Assembly (NCBI RefSeq): GCF_002021815.1
Contig: NZ_CP019952.1
Location: 3,379,001 to 3,443,000 of the forward strand
Origin: Pseudomonas parafulva
GTDB lineage: Bacteria; Pseudomonadota; Gammaproteobacteria; Pseudomonadales; Pseudomonadaceae
DNA: 64,000 nt
Direction of reading: 5' to 3'
The notes under the pieces were generated by a model that did not search any database, was not told the DNA's origin, and worked only from the letters and a program-made list of their open reading frames with translations. The position numbers were made by a program, and so were the translations under genes. Positions 61,832 to 64,000 of the stretch are shown one piece after another (position 1 is the stretch's first letter; each line of letters starts with the position of its first letter).

Positions 61832-62470
61832 TTAGTTGCGCGCGATATGAGTCGGCGCCATGGCCAAGGCACGTTTGGCCTCAAGGAAGGTCTTGCTCCA
61901 GTAACGGTCACCGAGGCTATCGATGCGCACACCACCGCTACGACGGCTGCTGGAGTGGATGAACTGGTTGTCGCCCAGGTAAATCCCGGCATGGCTGACA
62001 CGGCCACGGCCGTTGGTACTGAAGAACAGCAGGTCGCCTGGCTTGAGTTTGTTGCGCGCCACCTTCGGCGCATCGACGTTGATCATCTCGCGAGTAGAAC
62101 GCGGCAACGTCATGCCTGCCTCCTCGCGGAACAGGTAGCCGATGAAGCCGCTGCAATCGAAGCCGGATTGTTCCGAGGTACCGCCAAAGCGATAGCGGGT
62201 GCCGATCAACGACATGCCGCGCTCCAGAATGCTGTCGGCCAGCACTGGCAACTGATAGGGCTTGCTGCTGGAGAAGACCTCCAGTTCATCGTCGGTAGCC
62301 ACTTCCTGGGGTTCGCCAAACACTGGCGAAGACGAGGCCTTGGCCTTGATCGCCGGCTGTACGGCGACCGGGGTGTGATCCTGGGGCTGGGATACCGGGC
62401 CTTGGGCCGCACAGCCAAAAAGCAGGGTCACGAGTGCGAGTGGCACGAGGGGTGCGAAGCGCTTGAGCAT
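61832..62470 (-). CDS. NlpC/P60 family lipoprotein (cell-wall endopeptidase), copy B
   Basis: Paralogue of the next gene downstream, 212 residues with a longer linker. Lipobox TLLFGC (Cys near 20), catalytic Cys in SEQSGFDCSGFIGYLF, His in GRVSHAGIYLGDN. The two share ISL/MTLPRSTREM and HAGIY blocks, so they arose by duplication. ATG 62470 is preferred to GTG 62476. Confidence 0.92.
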   Translation of the reverse strand: MLKRFAPLVPLALVTLLFGCAAQGPVSQPQDHTPVAVQPAIKAKASSSPVFGEPQEVATDDELEVFSSSKPYQLPVLADSILERGMSLIGTRYRFGGTSEQSGFDCSGFIGYLFREEAGMTLPRSTREMINVDAPKVARNKLKPGDLLFFSTNGRGRVSHAGIYLGDNQFIHSSSRRSGGVRIDSLGDRYWSKTFLEAKRALAMAPTHIARN

Positions 62471-62597
62471 GGGCACAACCGTGTCTGTAATCCTTTAGTG
62501 GGGTGGAACTATGCCCACTATAAGTTCCATTTGCAAATTTTATCGAAAAAGATGTGACTTTTCCGTGGGATGGCTCTGGCCCCGTGTTTCCAGGGGC

Positions 62598-63305
62598 TTA
62601 CCAGCCGAGGGTTTCCTTCAGGAAAGGAATGGTGAGTTTGCGCTGGGCTTGCAGGGAAGCCTGATCGAGCCGTTCCAGCAGATCGAACAGCGCACTCATG
62701 CTGCGCGCGCCGCGGGTGAGGATGAAGTGACCCACTTCGTCGGTCAGGTGCAGGCCGCGCCTGGATGCCCGCAATTGCAAGGCACGTAGCTTGTCTTCGT
62801 CAGACAGGCCGCGCATCTGGAACACCAGGGCAAGGGTGAGACGGGATTTCAGGTCAGGCAGCTTGACCGGCAATTCCCGCGGGGAAGCGGAGGCTGCCAG
62901 TAGCAGTCGACGGCCGCTGTCGCGCAGGCGGTTGAACAGGTGGAACATGGCCTCCTCCCAGTCCGGCTTGCCGGCAATGACGTGCAGGTCATCGATGCAC
63001 ACCAGCTCGTACTGGGCCAGGTAGTCCAGAAGACCGGTACCGCGCTCGAGCAGCTGCGCCAACGGCAGGTAGACGGCAGGCTCGCCCCGCTGCTGGAAGC
63101 GATGGGTGGCCGCTTGCAGCAGGTGCGTGCGGCCCACGCCTTGTTTGCCCCACAGATAGATGAGGCTCTCGGTCCAGCCGGCGTCGGCTTCGCAAAGCCG
63201 CTCGACATACCCCAACGCAGCGGCATTGGCGCCCGGATAGTAGTTGATGAAGGTGGCGTCGTCGCGCAGGCGCACACCCAGGGGCAACTGGATCGGTGGT
63301 TTCAT
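62598..63305 (-). CDS. hda: DnaA regulatory inactivator Hda homologue
   Basis: AAA+ protein that, with the sliding clamp, promotes DnaA-ATP hydrolysis. 235 residues: N-terminal clamp-binding stretch with QLPLGVRLRD (about 4-15), the Walker A region LWGKQGVGRTHLL (about 50-62), Walker B LVCIDDLHVI (about 100) and the sensor region with SRLTLALVFQM. The start is ATG 63305; the longer frame to 63407 is unsupported. It lies between two envelope-related genes. Confidence 0.93.
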   Translation of the reverse strand: MKPPIQLPLGVRLRDDATFINYYPGANAAALGYVERLCEADAGWTESLIYLWGKQGVGRTHLLQAATHRFQQRGEPAVYLPLAQLLERGTGLLDYLAQYELVCIDDLHVIAGKPDWEEAMFHLFNRLRDSGRRLLLAASASPRELPVKLPDLKSRLTLALVFQMRGLSDEDKLRALQLRASRRGLHLTDEVGHFILTRGARSMSALFDLLERLDQASLQAQRKLTIPFLKETLGW

Positions 63306-63463
63306 GCTCGCGGGCGGTCGACAGGACCGCTGGGGGCCTTTTGTGGACAATCGGCAAAGTCTATACCTGCCAAGCGGGGTGCACAATGACGCCGCTGCAG
63401 AGTCCAAGCAAAATCAATGGGTTGCACTATCGCCGCAGCAACCGAGGCTCACCTGCCGGCCTG

Positions 63464-64000
63464 TCACGGCTGGTCGGGTGCAGGGGGATCGAGGTGGACG
63501 GGAGCCGGCGCATCCCCTGCATACATGTCCGACTCCTTGTACAAGCCGTGCACGTGGCGCAGCAGCACCATGATGACCGCCGCCACCGGAAGCGCGAGCA
63601 GCACGCCTGTGAAACCGAACAGCTCTCCGCCGGCCAGGATGGCGAAGATCACCGCCACAGGGTGCAAACCGATCCGGTCGCCTACCAACAGAGGTGTCAG
63701 CACCATGCCCTCCAGTGCCTGACCGACCATGAAGACCGCGACGATGCCGAGCATGGGATACAGATCGCCACCGAACTGGAACAGCCCTGCCACCAGCGCC
63801 GCACCGATGCCAATGATGAAGCCCATGTACGGGACGATGGCCGCCAGGCCTGCCAGCATGCCGATCAACAACCCCAGTTCAAGACCCACCAGCATCAAGC
63901 CTGCCGAATAGATGATGCCCAACGCGACCATCACCAGCAGTTGCCCACGCACGAACGCACCCAGCACCTCATGGCACTCGCTGGCCAGCCCAACGATTTG
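63464..64000 (-). CDS. AI-2E family transporter, 3' part (cut by window edge)
   Basis: C-terminal 178 residues of an AI-2E/PerM-type membrane protein; the frame is open to the window end, so the true start lies beyond. Four or five helices are visible, with the family block LGLLIGMLAGLAAIVPYMGFIIGIGAALVAG, then GDRIGLHPVAVIFAILAGGELFGFTGVLLALPVAAV. Function in the family ranges from sodium or autoinducer export to unknown roles. Confidence 0.88.
   Translation of the reverse strand, partial: QIVGLASECHEVLGAFVRGQLLVMVALGIIYSAGLMLVGLELGLLIGMLAGLAAIVPYMGFIIGIGAALVAGLFQFGGDLYPMLGIVAVFMVGQALEGMVLTPLLVGDRIGLHPVAVIFAILAGGELFGFTGVLLALPVAAVIMVLLRHVHGLYKESDMYAGDAPAPVHLDPPAPDQP

Overview
The window looks like chromosomal DNA of a Pseudomonas putida-group bacterium. 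The evidence is high GC with strong third-position GC, Pseudomonas-type gene content and order (minCDE next to an LpxL-type acyltransferase and mlaA; a CrbS-type symporter/kinase next to rmuC; hda next to two NlpC/P60 lipoproteins and a cobalamin operon), and REP-like palindromes. Most of it is core genome. The only clear mobile island is near 44.4-47.0 kb.

Layout. 0-4.4 kb: a membrane GH17 glucan enzyme, a small membrane protein, and a secreted alpha/beta hydrolase whose end overlaps mlaA. 4.4-12.2 kb: lpxL-like gene, minCDE, a REP pair, rluA-type pseudouridine synthase, M18 aminopeptidase, a 55-residue membrane peptide and a large MscS channel. 12.2-18.5 kb: a GntR/UTRA regulator divergent from a binding-protein-dependent ABC transporter operon that carries two predicted cytoplasmic phosphohydrolases. 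PhnF-like palindromes between them suggest uptake and breakdown of a phosphonate or phosphate ester. 18.6-25.7 kb: quinone oxidoreductase, Prc protease, a Phd/XRE-like regulator with an unknown partner, a YkvA protein behind a perfect inverted pair of DnaA boxes, an FKBP lipoprotein and a methionine aminopeptidase.

25.7-26.3 kb: a tandem duplication of a tRNA-Val/tRNA-Asp unit, each copy with its own promoter and terminator. 26.4-31.0 kb: rdgC, a bile-acid/sodium-type symporter, a guanidine-II riboswitch in front of sugE/gdx, and an MFS-acyltransferase fusion. 31.0-34.0 kb: a GntR-MFS-amidohydrolase catabolic cluster. 34.2-39.7 kb: crbS, rmuC and a Sel1-type protein. 39.7-40.6 kb: a 940-base region without a convincing gene, with a DnaA-box cluster and a 24-base operator-like palindrome. 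40.6-44.3 kb: two hypothetical genes, a FadL porin, a LysR regulator and a DUF2798 protein.

44.4-46.9 kb: two inverted copies of a hairpin-rich repeat, each with a TTGCTC hexamer array at its outer edge. An IS3-family element sits in the loop of a hairpin of one copy. 47.1-50.4 kb: periplasmic glutathione peroxidase, an MFS exporter coupled to a 40-residue membrane peptide, and a GH5 glycosidase. 50.6-59.7 kb: a ten-gene overlapping cobalamin operon (cobO-cobB-bluB-cobD-cobC-cobQ-cobU-cobT-phosphatase-cobS) led by a B12 riboswitch. It holds late-ring, adenosylation, lower-ligand and assembly steps. 59.8-64 kb: a sorbosone-dehydrogenase-like lipoprotein, two NlpC/P60 lipoproteins, hda, and the 3' part of an AI-2E family transporter cut by the window edge.
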